In this document: positions 26,548-35,449 of the stretch, one piece after another
Layout: every line of letters starts with the position of its first letter
How positions within the stretch are numbered: position 1 is the stretch's first letter
NCBI RefSeq assembly: GCF_022807995.1
Contig: NZ_CP094351.1
Coordinates: 2,821,001-2,885,000 of the forward strand
DNA length: 64,000 nucleotides
Direction of reading: 5' to 3'
Source: Pseudomonas orientalis
GTDB taxonomy: Bacteria; Pseudomonadota; Gammaproteobacteria; Pseudomonadales; Pseudomonadaceae
The notes under the pieces: generated by a model
Databases searched by the model: none
What the model was told of the DNA's origin: nothing
Seen by the model: only the letters and a program-made list of their open reading frames with translations
Program-made: the position numbers and the translations under genes

Positions 26548-26806
26548 AACCTTCACCGTTTAATTATTGACTTGGTGAATCCATGTTGAGAGGGATTGTT
26601 CATTCGGTCAAATTCGCTTTACTCATACGCACTATTGACAGCAGGAATAGCCATCGCCCTTAAACGCCCTCCCCTTTAGAGGCGCATGGCACGACAGTTA
26701 ATTCGCACGGATTATTTAGCTTATTCATATTCCGAATTTGATTTTTTCTTATCAGCCCACGCATTCTGAGCGTGTATGCAATCGCCCTAGCCAGAGAACA
26801 ATAAAC

Positions 26807-27997
26807 ATGAACAGCAAAAACAATTTCGATGATCGTGACACACGTAAAGGCGCTCCAATCAGCATCAAGGCGATTTCCCTGGATGATGTGATCGCGGAGA
26901 TTGCCGAGCGTCGCAGCGAGTTTAATCAACGCTCCCATGTCCCTTTAGACATGATCGAAAAAATGAAAGCAGTGGGTATCTTCCGCGCCAGTACTCCCAA
27001 ATGTTTCGGTGGCGACGCGCTGCCTCCAGCCGAGTTCCTGCGCATCGTAGAGCGGGTTTCCGAAGCCGACGGTTCGGTCGGTTGGGTGACCGCGTTCGGC
27101 TCAGCCAACATCTACCTGGCGGCACTCCCCCCGGCAACCCAAGCGTTGATTTATGCCAACGGGCCAGACCAGGTCTATGCTGGCGGCCTTTACCCTCTAC
27201 AACCCGCCAAAGAGACTGAAAATGGCTGGGAAGTCAGCGGGCACTGGCGGTTCGCTAGTGGGTGCAAAGGTGCCAACTGGATTGGTGTAGGCATCGGTGG
27301 CACATCGGCCAACGGTGGAGGACCGACGGCAGGCAAACCGCTGACCGCTGTGTTCCCGGCAAGCGAAGTGCAGATCTTCGACAACTGGAATGTTGTCGGA
27401 ATGCAAGGGACGGGAAGCCATGACCTCAAATTGCACCAAAAGAACATCCAACGCGAGTGGACTTTCGTGCGTGGCAGTGCCTCCACAATTGACGAGCCCC
27501 TCTATCATTACCCGTCCGTTTCCTACCAGGCGCAAGTTCACGCCGCCGTTAACCTTGGGCTGGCACGTGCAGCACTGGATTTGGTGATCACAATGTCGGG
27601 CAGCACCAAGACTGTTACCGGTGCCCCGCGCTTGGGTGATCGCGCTTATTACCGCAGCGAACTGGGTAAGGCAGAGGCGATGCTGCGAAGCGCCCAGGCG
27701 TTTTTCTACGAATCCGCCGAAGCTGTATGGGCCTCGCTCATCGCCGGTAACCCGGTGACCGTGCAGCAGACTAACTTATTGCGCCTCAGCGCCACCCATG
27801 CAGCTCATACCGGAGCGGACGTAGTCATGAAGGCTTATCGATTGGCTGGGACTGCAGCCATCTTCAATGACAATCGCCTGCAATGGATCGTACGCGACTC
27901 CATGGTAGTGACACAGCATGCTTTCCTCGGCGAAGCGACGTACGACGGCGCTGGCGCGGTGTTCGCCGGCATCGAACCGACCATCCCCTATCCTTGA
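26807..27997 (+). CDS. iacA: Indole-3-acetate monooxygenase IacA
   Basis: A 396-residue flavoprotein of the acyl-CoA-dehydrogenase fold, group D monooxygenase branch, that starts IAA breakdown by oxidising the indole ring using reduced flavin from IacG. Typical blocks: an N-terminal helical region ending in FGGDALPPAEFLRIVERVSE, ADGSVGWVTAFGSA, WRFASGCKGANW and the C-terminal AYRLAGTAAIF. The ATG at 26807 begins MNSKNNFDDRD; an ATG at 26738 would add 23 residues that look non-coding. Complete here; only a C-terminal scrap remains beside iacB. Its 3' neighbour is a chemoreceptor gene. Confidence 0.85.
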   Translation: MNSKNNFDDRDTRKGAPISIKAISLDDVIAEIAERRSEFNQRSHVPLDMIEKMKAVGIFRASTPKCFGGDALPPAEFLRIVERVSEADGSVGWVTAFGSANIYLAALPPATQALIYANGPDQVYAGGLYPLQPAKETENGWEVSGHWRFASGCKGANWIGVGIGGTSANGGGPTAGKPLTAVFPASEVQIFDNWNVVGMQGTGSHDLKLHQKNIQREWTFVRGSASTIDEPLYHYPSVSYQAQVHAAVNLGLARAALDLVITMSGSTKTVTGAPRLGDRAYYRSELGKAEAMLRSAQAFFYESAEAVWASLIAGNPVTVQQTNLLRLSATHAAHTGADVVMKAYRLAGTAAIFNDNRLQWIVRDSMVVTQHAFLGEATYDGAGAVFAGIEPTIPYP

Positions 27998-28321
27998 GCA
28001 CCATTATGCACAGCATCTTCTGCCACGCTGCCGCAGCCTCTAGAGCTGATTCTGTAAGGGAAATATGCAACCTTGTTAGCGAGTCTCTACCAACTGAACG
28101 AAAATCGCATCCAGGTCGTTTGAGTTGAAGATTGTCGCAATCGGGCTGCATCGAGCCAACATCAGTCGATGTATGCAAATTAGTGAGTGGGCACTATCAG
28201 TTTTAATATGCGGGACACAGCTGTTTTCGCTCAAGTGTGTCATCAAGCGACCTATAAAAACTTATGCGCTGGGCCATCCGCCGCTGCTTGCGGGGAGCAC
28301 ATTCCACGCTCTGGGAAAACC
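27998..28321. other. Intergenic, iacA to chemoreceptor
   Basis: About 320 bases, no convincing gene. It must hold the chemoreceptor promoter; I could not identify a clear FliA or sigma-54 site. Confidence 0.45.
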
Positions 28322-29947
28322 ATGACAATAAGAACAATGAACATTGCTCCGCGCGCATTTCTGGGGTTCTCCCTGATAGGCGCGCTCATGCTGATTCTCG
28401 GCCTCTTCGCCTTGTCTCAGATGAGCAAGATCCGAGCAGCTGGCGACGATATCGCGATAAATGGCGTCCCTAGCTTTCAGACCCTGAATGCTCTCACGGT
28501 GACGGGCGTCCGTATGCGGGTTTTATCGCATCGGCTGTTGACTGATCGCGAACCGAATATTCAGAACAGGACCATCGAATTACTTGAGGAACAAAACCAA
28601 CAACTTAACAAGTCGCAGGCAGCATACGCCAAACTGATTTCATCTCCTGTAGAGCAATCCGACTACAACGACTATATGCGGCTGATGGGTGAATATCGCA
28701 AAATTGAAACGCGCCTTGTTACCCTCAGTCGGGCTGGCGATCTGCAGGAGCTAACGCGCGTGCTGAACGCCGAGTCTGCGGCTAACGCTGAGCAGATCAA
28801 CGTAGCGTTGGGTAGGCTTACTGACTTCAATAACGCCCAGCTGGCTATCATCAATCAATCCGCTGCTGACCAGTACAGCTCTGCGTTCAACTGGGTTGTC
28901 GGCCTCCTCATTATTGCCTCGCTACTGACTATGCTGTTTGCCTGGCTGCTGACCAAGAGCATCACCCAACCGATAGCGTTGGCACTTGAAGCGGCTGAAA
29001 CCATCGCCGAAGGTAATCTGACCCGACCCATAAAGGTTGATGGCACTGACGAAGCGGGTCGGTTGCTGCTAGCCATGCAAAAAATGCAGGAGAAACTGCG
29101 CGATACCTTAATGCGTATTTCCGGATCCGCAACACAACTGGCTTCCGCTGCCGAGGAGCTGAACGCAGTTACCGATGAAAGCGCCCGTGGCCTTGCGCAG
29201 CAGGACAACGAAATAGAGCAAGCTGCGACTGCAGTCAACGAAATGACCAGCGCCGTCGAAGAAGTGGCGCGTAACGCAGTGAGCACTTCCGAGGCGTCAA
29301 AAAACGCGACGGCGTCAGCAGGCGATGGCCGGGATCTGGTTCACGAAACCGTCAACGCTATCGAACGCATGAGCGGGGATGTGCAAAGCACCGCCGATCT
29401 GATTGGTAATCTTGCGGAAGAGTCCCGCGACATCGGCAAGGTTTTGGACGTGATTCGTGGCTTGGCGGATCAGACCAACCTGCTGGCGCTGAACGCAGCT
29501 ATCGAAGCGGCCAGGGCCGGTGAAGCCGGTCGCGGCTTCGCGGTTGTCGCCGATGAAGTACGCGCTTTGGCCCATCGCACCCAGCAGTCCACCAGCGAAA
29601 TTGAACGCATGGTTGGCAGCATTCAAGGCGGTACTCAAAAAGCAGTCAGTTCAATGCGTAACAGCACTGACCGTGCTGAATCTACCCTGAACATCGCGAA
29701 AGGCGCAGGCCTGGCGCTGGAAACCATCAACACCGCAGTGATCGAGATCAACGAGCGTAACCTGGTCATCGCCGCCGCTGCGGAAGAACAGGCTGCAGTC
29801 GCCCGTGAAGTGGACCGCAACTTGGTCAACATCCGGGACCTGTCGACGCAATCTTCCAACGGCGCCGCCCAGACCAGCGCCGCCAGCGGCGAGTTGACCC
29901 GCCTGGCGGTAGACCTGAACAGCATGGTGTCGAGGTTTCGCTTGTAA
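28322..29947 (+). CDS. Methyl-accepting chemotaxis protein
   Basis: A 541-residue transmembrane chemoreceptor. First membrane helix [20 protein letters not shown], a periplasmic helical ligand domain of about 160 residues (4-helix-bundle size), second helix [20 protein letters not shown], a HAMP region ([20 protein letters not shown]), and the signalling tip with [20 protein letters not shown]. No C-terminal pentapeptide tether for CheR is visible. I use the ATG at 28322, as the open frame upstream to 28187 does not look coding. Placed directly after iacA, so it may sense indole-3-acetate or a precursor. Confidence 0.88.
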   Translation: MTIRTMNIAPRAFLGFSLIGALMLILGLFALSQMSKIRAAGDDIAINGVPSFQTLNALTVTGVRMRVLSHRLLTDREPNIQNRTIELLEEQNQQLNKSQAAYAKLISSPVEQSDYNDYMRLMGEYRKIETRLVTLSRAGDLQELTRVLNAESAANAEQINVALGRLTDFNNAQLAIINQSAADQYSSAFNWVVGLLIIASLLTMLFAWLLTKSITQPIALALEAAETIAEGNLTRPIKVDGTDEAGRLLLAMQKMQEKLRDTLMRISGSATQLASAAEELNAVTDESARGLAQQDNEIEQAATAVNEMTSAVEEVARNAVSTSEASKNATASAGDGRDLVHETVNAIERMSGDVQSTADLIGNLAEESRDIGKVLDVIRGLADQTNLLALNAAIEAARAGEAGRGFAVVADEVRALAHRTQQSTSEIERMVGSIQGGTQKAVSSMRNSTDRAESTLNIAKGAGLALETINTAVIEINERNLVIAAAAEEQAAVAREVDRNLVNIRDLSTQSSNGAAQTSAASGELTRLAVDLNSMVSRFRL

Positions 29948-29970
29948 GAGGTATTGGAGGCCATCTGTTG

Positions 29971-30049
29971 GAGCGAGGCTTGCCCGCGAGGGCGATGACG
30001 CGGTTTGCCTGATATACCAAGGTGCCTGGTTCGCAGGCAAGCCTTGCTC
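29971..30049. repeat. REP doublet (REPIN)
   Basis: GAGCGAGGCTTGCCCGCGAG at 29971-29990 and its inverted partner at 30030-30049 match at 18 of 20 positions with a 39-base spacer. This is the typical form of Pseudomonas extragenic palindromes, placed just after a coding region. Confidence 0.75.
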
Positions 30050-30668
30050 TGACGGTGTAGGTTCAATCATTGAGCGTATCCAGGCCATCAGCCCAAAGAG
30101 CCTGGATCAATGCCTGTCGTATGTCCGCCAATCGCACCCACAAAGTGACCACCCTTGGCGCTAGGCATCCTACTGGCGTGTGGGCTATGCGTGACGCTAG
30201 GAACCGGCAGCATCACGTCCTCTGTGTTGTCTCCAAATTGCCTCGGCTACGGGGTCGTCGGCATGTTTTCTGGCGCGTCTGCAAGCCTTTCGGCTTTTTA
30301 TTCCTGAACTCGTGGTATCGACTAGGCCAGCACCGGCAACAATTCCTGGAGCGAGATGACCGCCCTCTCCGCCCCATCAGTTGTGCGGGAGGATGCAACG
30401 TCTGCCGATCCATTCAGCGCGCCAGAGTCGAACGTAGCGCAACCGATTTGGCCAACCCGTTTTTCCGCACAGATTCGATTACCTCCACCGCTTTCAAATG
30501 GGTTTCACAGGCTCCGCTCGCTTCAGCCGTTCCTTCAAAAAGCACCTTGAGCTTAAGCCTAAAACACTCTCGTACGCCTGCCCTGCGCGGCGCTCTGGCC
30601 GATGCGGCCTGATCACTAAAAAATAACTACTTGACCTTGCCTCCAGGTTCTCGTTAACCTTATTCCGC
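30050..30668. other. Intergenic with a possible decayed minus-strand frame
   Basis: No gene I can name. On the minus strand a frame from about 30590 to 30437 reads LKLKVLFEGTAEASGACETH and ends STLAR-stop. It has coding-like composition but no start codon and no family I recognise; it may be the tail of a lost gene. Confidence 0.35.
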
Positions 30669-30690
30669 CTTCCTACCTTCCGGTAGGAAG
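30669..30690. promoter_or_regulatory. Operator palindrome before MFS exporter
   Basis: CTTCCTACC-TTCC-GGTAGGAAG, perfect 9-base arms with a 4-base centre, 18 bases before the exporter ATG. Very likely the site of the TetR protein encoded at the end of the same operon, which would block transcription or the start of translation. Confidence 0.7.
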
Positions 30691-30707
30691 CCCATCATGA
30701 GTTTGTT

Positions 30708-31928
30708 ATGGAAAAAAGTCATTTCGGCAATCCTTCATTGAAGTTTGCCACTGCCTTGGGCGCCATCGCCGCACTGGGGCCCTCAGCCGTCGATATGTAT
30801 TTGCCAAGCCTGCCCGAAATGGCGGTTGATTATTCGACCAGTGTTGCCAGCATTCAGCTGACGCTCACGGTCTTTTTGTTGGCAATGGGGCTTGGGCAAT
30901 TGCTGTTCGGGCCGGTAGTTGACGCCTTTGGCCGTCGACGTCCACTGATAGCAGGCTTGTTGCTGTTCAGTTTGAGTGCGCTGGCTGCAGGAGCAGCACC
31001 AACCCTTGAGTGGCTACTCGTGGCACGATTTGCCCAAGGGATAGGCAGTGCTTTGACGTTGGTAGTCATCATGAGCATGGTGCGTGACGTCACTCAGGGC
31101 GTTCAGGCAGCAAAACTTTTTGGCCTGCTGCTGACCATTCAAGGTGTTGCTCCCATCATCGCCCCGGGGTTGGGTGGTTACATTGAGGCGCATTTCGGAT
31201 GGCGGGCCGTCATGCTGGTACTGGCTGTTCTCGGTGCGCTGGTGGCGGTGAATTCGATGGCCGTTTTGCCTGAAACACTACCAATGCAAAAGCGCGAGCC
31301 ATTGAATATGCGACTGGCGATACGCACGTATGCGCGCATCGCAAAAGACGGTCGTTTTCTAAGGCCCGCCTTAGCGCTGTCAGCAGTGTTCTTCTTTCTC
31401 TTTGCCTATGTGGGCGGCGCTACATTTGTTTATCAGAAGGAGTACGGACTGCCTGCTGCCCAGTTCGGTACGCTGTTTGGCGCAACCGGCATCGCGATTC
31501 TCATAGGGGCAGTCGTGGCGACCAGACTGGTGGGCAAGTACGGTTTGGCCCGCATGGCAACGACAGGAGCTTTTTGCATCTTTGCAGGTTCTGTCATGGC
31601 CTACGGCGCAGCAGTATCTGGTTCTAGTTTGTACTGGCTGGCTGCCGGTGTCGCGATAGCACTGCTTGGATTGGGGATTGCAGAAACCTCACTGATGACG
31701 CTGGTGATGTCTTCGCAAACCACTGCCCTGGGTTCAACGGCTGCATTGCTCGGCGCGTTTCAGCTTGGCATCTCGGCCTTCGCCACACCGTTGACCGGTT
31801 GGGCGAGCAGCTATGGCGCCACTGCCTGGTGCGCATTCCTGATAGTCTGCGCCGTTATGGTGGGTGCGCTAACCTATGTCAGTGTGCGCGAAGGCAGAGC
31901 CGAGCACATCACCGCGTTAAATCATTGA
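30708..31928 (+). CDS. Bcr/CflA-type MFS multidrug exporter
   Basis: A 406-residue MFS transporter with 12 predicted membrane segments, drug:H+ antiporter-1 type. Family signs: SAVDMYLPSLPEMA in helix 1, GQLLFGPVVDAFGRRRPL in the 2-3 loop and GIGSALTLVVIMSMVRDV in helix 4, with IQGVAPIIAPGLGG in helix 5. It exports small toxic compounds or amino-acid derivatives. A TetR gene follows after 17 bases, and an operator palindrome lies in front, which indicates a self-contained inducible efflux unit. Confidence 0.88.
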   Translation: MEKSHFGNPSLKFATALGAIAALGPSAVDMYLPSLPEMAVDYSTSVASIQLTLTVFLLAMGLGQLLFGPVVDAFGRRRPLIAGLLLFSLSALAAGAAPTLEWLLVARFAQGIGSALTLVVIMSMVRDVTQGVQAAKLFGLLLTIQGVAPIIAPGLGGYIEAHFGWRAVMLVLAVLGALVAVNSMAVLPETLPMQKREPLNMRLAIRTYARIAKDGRFLRPALALSAVFFFLFAYVGGATFVYQKEYGLPAAQFGTLFGATGIAILIGAVVATRLVGKYGLARMATTGAFCIFAGSVMAYGAAVSGSSLYWLAAGVAIALLGLGIAETSLMTLVMSSQTTALGSTAALLGAFQLGISAFATPLTGWASSYGATAWCAFLIVCAVMVGALTYVSVREGRAEHITALNH

Positions 31929-31945
31929 ATTAAAAGGTCATCCCG

Positions 31946-32551
31946 ATGAAAGTGCTGAGCCCTTCGGCAAGCAGAATCTGTGATATCGCTCTGGTGCATT
32001 TCGCTGAGCGGGGATACGACGCCTCGTCGCTCAATGAAATCGCTGTCGTGGCAGGTATGCGCAAGCCCTCGTTATACGCGCACTTCAAGAGCAAGGATGA
32101 TCTGTTCAACGCCGTGCTGAATCTGGCGCTGGCGACGGAGAGGCACTATATCGAAGAGATGTTTGGAAGCGTCCCGGCGAATGATGACGAGCCTGGCAAG
32201 CTGTACACGGACAATCTTTCAAACCGCTACGAGTCTTCCGCTGCTCTGCGTTTCCTGCTGCGCACGGCGTTCTTTCCGCCTTCGGAGTTAAAGGCATCGG
32301 TTACAAGTGGCTTTGAAGCCTATCTGGATCGTCTTCGCGAACGCTTTGGCGCAAGCCTTGAGAACAGGTATCCAGCACTGTCGGCGAACGAGATTTCGAT
32401 GTTTCAGGATGCTTATATCGCGGTTATCGACAGTCTTCATGTCGAGTTGATTTACTGTAGTGAAGGCACCTACTGTCGGCGTCTTACCGCTTTGTGGCGC
32501 ATTCTTGGTGATTCGCTGTCTCTGGCTGTGGGGAACGTGGCGCATGAGTAA
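31946..32551 (+). CDS. TetR-family repressor of the exporter
   Basis: A 201-residue TetR protein: SASRICDIALVHFAERGYDA, SLNEIAVVAGMRKPSLYAHF with the helix-turn-helix, then KSKDDLF and a helical effector domain. Second gene of the exporter operon; should bind the palindrome at 30669 and be released by a substrate of the pump. Its stop lies 22 bases before an IS3-element end, so the operon sits at the very edge of the accessory block. Confidence 0.85.
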   Translation: MKVLSPSASRICDIALVHFAERGYDASSLNEIAVVAGMRKPSLYAHFKSKDDLFNAVLNLALATERHYIEEMFGSVPANDDEPGKLYTDNLSNRYESSAALRFLLRTAFFPPSELKASVTSGFEAYLDRLRERFGASLENRYPALSANEISMFQDAYIAVIDSLHVELIYCSEGTYCRRLTALWRILGDSLSLAVGNVAHE

Positions 32552-32572
32552 CTCATCCATGCAAACGGTGCA

Positions 32573-32612
32573 TGTAGTGGTCAACTAATCCCGGACACGA
32601 CGTTAAGTTTTT
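32573..32612 (-). mobile_element. 40-base end of an IS3-family element
   Basis: Beginning TGTAGTGGTCAACTAATCCC, these 40 bases are an exact inverted copy of 48514-48553, where they form the end of an IS3-type transposase gene. Nothing else of the element is left here. Confidence 0.7.
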
Positions 32613-32845
32613 CAACCTTGGCTGATGCTGTTGATCAACGCTGCCGAGTTATCCACGATCGACTTGCGTAGACTCGCAACCGTTTCGGCGGGGACATGTT
32701 CACCCGCCATCAGCAGCTCGCTCGGCAAATCACCGCTGCGCGCCAGTACCCGGAAGGCATTACGTTGGTCTTGCGGCTCCTGCGCCATGAAGGTTTCGTA
32801 GTCCGAGCGCCCCATGCCCAAGGCACTCAGGTCGCCACCTTTAAG
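32612..32845 (-). pseudogene. C-terminal fragment of PhnD-like binding protein
   Basis: About 78 codons, reading DLSALGMGRSDYETFMAQEP, FRVLARSGDLPSELLMAG and VPAETVASLRKSIVDNSAAL to a TGA at 32612. This is the C-terminal lobe of a periplasmic phosphonate/sulfonate-type (PhnD/SsuA) solute-binding protein. The N-terminal part and signal peptide are missing; at about 32845 it runs into a GntR gene fragment on the other strand. Its 3' end abuts the IS remnant, so it was probably clipped on both sides. Confidence 0.6.
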
Positions 32846-32847
32846 CC

Positions 32848-33240
32848 CCTCCTCCCATCCCAAGCGCAAATTGCCAATGACTTGGGGATTTCCAGGGGAC
32901 CGGTGCGTGAGGCATTTCGCATGCTGGAAGAGTGAGGCTTGGTGATTTTCGAGAAGAGAAGAATTGCGGGGTTCGTGTGCGTCGGCTTGACTTGAGCCAG
33001 GCCGTCCAGATCTATCAGGTACGAATTTCGCCCGAAAGTCTGATTGGCGAATTGGTCACTCAAAATCTTACGCCTGATGCTTCTACTCATATCAGCAGAG
33101 TGCTCGATAGCATGGCTGACGCTGTCCAGCGAGAGGATATGTCGGCCTACATTATCCTGAACTTCGAGTTCCACGATCTGCTCGCCCGGTTTACGACCAA
33201 TGAAGCGCTATACGGCACTTATAGTTGCTCATCCAATTGA
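32848..33240 (+). pseudogene. GntR/FadR-type regulator, degraded
   Basis: Starts inside the DNA-binding domain (LPSQAQIANDLGISRGPVRE, AFRMLEE). It then has a TGA where an alanine codon is expected (about 32935) and a frameshift near 32955, after which VRRLDLSQAVQIYQVR and LNFEFHDLLARFTTNEALY continue in another frame. The C-terminal FadR-type ligand domain stops early at 33240. With the first 30 or so residues also missing, it cannot make a working regulator. Confidence 0.7.
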
Positions 33241-33272
33241 TCAAAGAGTCAAGCGCTGTAATGGGGTGCCAT

Positions 33273-34283
33273 TCAAGTCACAGCCTTCGACCCTGGCCAG
33301 GTTGCCTCTGCAATTCGCATGAAATTATTACCGTAGATCGCTTGGATATCCGCATCTGAATAACCCAGGCGTGTTAGTTGGTGTGCGACCTCACCCAGTG
33401 TCTCTGGCTGCAACTGAACATGGCCGTTCATCTGGCCATAGTGTTCAGTCGGCCACCAGTCGTCCTCTTCTTCACCTTCTGGCAAATCTTTATGCTCAGG
33501 GTAAAACTCGGTATCCAAGCCTATGCCAATATGGCTTGTCCCGATGCGCTCTGCCAGATAGTCGATTTGTCGAATGTAAGTGTCTACAGAAGCGGATGGG
33601 TCACCTAAGAATATGCCTAAGCCTGTCAGTCCGATCACTCCACCTTGAGCGGCACACGCGAATATTTGTTCGTCGTCGATTGTTCGCGGGTGGTCAAAAA
33701 TCGCTTTAACGTTAGTGTGAGAGAAAATGGCGGGGTGCTGTGAAATTTCCATAATCTCAAGACTTGAGCGTTTGCTGGCGTGCGAACAGTCAATAATAAT
33801 TCCCGCGGTATTAATGCCCTGTACGACTGTGCGTCCCAAGGGGGTCAATCCGGTACCTGCTCCATGGCAGCCGCCAGCACAACTGTTGTCGCGGTTGTAG
33901 GCAAGCAACATTTGGCGAACCCCCAAGCTTGCGAACAGTTCCACCATCGCAGGATCCTGTAGCAGCATATTTGAACCTTCGAGATCAAAGGAGACCGCGA
34001 GCTTTCGATACGTATGCGCATGGTAGATATCGTCAATGGTGGCCACCAGGACAAAGTCTTCAGGGTGATGAGCCAGCCAGCTTCTAAAACCTGCAATCGT
34101 TCGCATCACGGTTTCAAACGGGGTCATGTCCATGCCAACGTTGATCGACACATGATGGAAGCCGGCTTCTCGGTACCTGTTCAGGCGGGACATATCCTGT
34201 CCGGGAATCAATGGCAAGCACGCATGGGCCTCCCATTGAATCACCGCGGTCTTACTGACTCCTGATGGGTCAAGCTTCATCAT
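33273..34283 (-). CDS. M19-family dipeptidase
   Basis: A 336-residue member of the membrane-dipeptidase (renal dipeptidase) family. Recognisable: GVRQMLLAYNRDNSCAGGCH, VVQGINTAGIIIDCSHAS, IFSHTNVKAI, GIGLDTEFYPEH and the C-terminal IYGNNFMRI. The usual N-terminal metal motif DGHND is replaced by WEAHACLP, so zinc binding may be altered and the substrate may not be a normal dipeptide. No signal peptide, so cytoplasmic. Downstream of an OCD gene by 31 bases in one operon. Confidence 0.8.
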   Translation of the reverse strand: MMKLDPSGVSKTAVIQWEAHACLPLIPGQDMSRLNRYREAGFHHVSINVGMDMTPFETVMRTIAGFRSWLAHHPEDFVLVATIDDIYHAHTYRKLAVSFDLEGSNMLLQDPAMVELFASLGVRQMLLAYNRDNSCAGGCHGAGTGLTPLGRTVVQGINTAGIIIDCSHASKRSSLEIMEISQHPAIFSHTNVKAIFDHPRTIDDEQIFACAAQGGVIGLTGLGIFLGDPSASVDTYIRQIDYLAERIGTSHIGIGLDTEFYPEHKDLPEGEEEDDWWPTEHYGQMNGHVQLQPETLGEVAHQLTRLGYSDADIQAIYGNNFMRIAEATWPGSKAVT

Positions 34284-34314
34284 TTAAACCCCGTCCTAAT
34301 AGCTTCGCTATCCA

Positions 34315-35262
34315 CTAGTGCGCTAATGATGCCATAGCGCATTTCGCAATCTGAGCATCCTGTACGCCTAGGCCTGTGAGGTCTGCAACGGTAATCTGCG
34401 TATCGTCCTGTCGTCCGATGGCGTGACCGCTCAATACGCTGCCGAGTGCTACAAGCCTGCCCTTGTCGATCAGGCCGGATTTGAAGGCCGCTGAAATTTC
34501 ACCGAATTGGCAACATTGCTCTATTGAGTCCACGACAATGACATCTGCGCGTGCAACCAGGTGCACATCCAGCTCCTGCTTGCCAAGGCTGTCTGCGCCA
34601 ATAGCCGTGATGTGTGTCCCAGGGTTGACCCATTCATTCGCTATGATTGCTTCGTGAGAGGGGGTAGCAGTGACGATCAGGTTGGAGTTGGTCGCAACGT
34701 CCTTTGCATCGTGGGTGGCAGCAACATCAAAACCTAAAGCCTCGGCAAATTCACAGTATTGTTCCAAACCTTGTTGGTTACGACCGTAAACCGTCAAGCG
34801 TCGACAGGCAGTGACGGGCATCAGTTGTTCCAATTGCATGCGTGCCTGGTCGCCAGTACCCACCACACCAATGCCTCTCACCTGTGAAGGCGCCATAGCC
34901 CTCGCCACGATTTGCCCTGCTAGCGCTGTACGCATTGAGGTCAGCCACCCGCCATCCCGAAGCAAAGCGACGGGTTGCCCCGTCAAGGCCGAGAAAATCA
35001 GCGTCAACCCATCATTACTGGAAAAACCCTTCGCGGGATTGTCGTAGAAACCCGCCGAGACCCTGACTGAAAAAACCTCGTCTCCTAGCATCCAAGCCGA
35101 CTTCACGCAGCAGTCACCGTTGCTGGCCGGGAACTGAAAGCTCTGAACCGGAGGTAGCTGCACCCGTCCGTTAGCATGGGCAATGAATCCTTCTGCAATC
35201 AGCGCAGCAGCGTCTCTCGGGCACAAGAAACTCATGATTTGCGCTTGAGTGTAGATATTCAT
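34315..35262 (-). CDS. OCD-family imine reductase/cyclodeaminase
   Basis: A 315-residue ornithine cyclodeaminase/mu-crystallin protein, a different subgroup from the gene at 15340. The Rossmann site is GIGVVGTGDQARMQLEQL; SMRTALAGQIVARAM and ITAIGADSLGKQELD are conserved. Family members reduce cyclic imino acids (delta-1-pyrroline or piperideine-2-carboxylate) or deaminate ornithine. I start at the ATG at 35262, with GGAG six bases upstream. Operon with the dipeptidase, divergent from a DauR-like regulator, which suggests use of unusual or D-amino acids. Confidence 0.8.
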   Translation of the reverse strand: MNIYTQAQIMSFLCPRDAAALIAEGFIAHANGRVQLPPVQSFQFPASNGDCCVKSAWMLGDEVFSVRVSAGFYDNPAKGFSSNDGLTLIFSALTGQPVALLRDGGWLTSMRTALAGQIVARAMAPSQVRGIGVVGTGDQARMQLEQLMPVTACRRLTVYGRNQQGLEQYCEFAEALGFDVAATHDAKDVATNSNLIVTATPSHEAIIANEWVNPGTHITAIGADSLGKQELDVHLVARADVIVVDSIEQCCQFGEISAAFKSGLIDKGRLVALGSVLSGHAIGRQDDTQITVADLTGLGVQDAQIAKCAMASLAH

Positions 35263-35387
35263 CGATTGCTCCATCGACTATTGAAAGACGGGCGTTGCGC
35301 TTACCCGGCTGACTGGCGGCTACTCGCCGCCGTCAGCGGGGATATGGCACTACAATCGGGTGCTTCAGTGAAAGCGGGCATAACCAT

Positions 35388-35428
35388 AACACAAAAATAC
35401 ATTTAGTCTATGGCTTACATTTTGTGTT
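35388..35428. promoter_or_regulatory. Inverted repeat in OCD/regulator divergent gap
   Basis: AACACAAAA and TTTTGTGTT, perfect 9-base arms with a 23-base AT-rich spacer. It ends 21 bases before the regulator start codon. Likely operator for the DauR-like protein. Confidence 0.5.
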
Positions 35429-35449
35429 TTTTCGAGGCAGAATTTTACC

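Noticed and set aside
30070..30612. 180-codon plus-strand frame after the REP doublet
   Set aside because: Cys/Arg/Ser-rich, no recognisable motif, and it runs through what looks like a coding-like stretch on the other strand.
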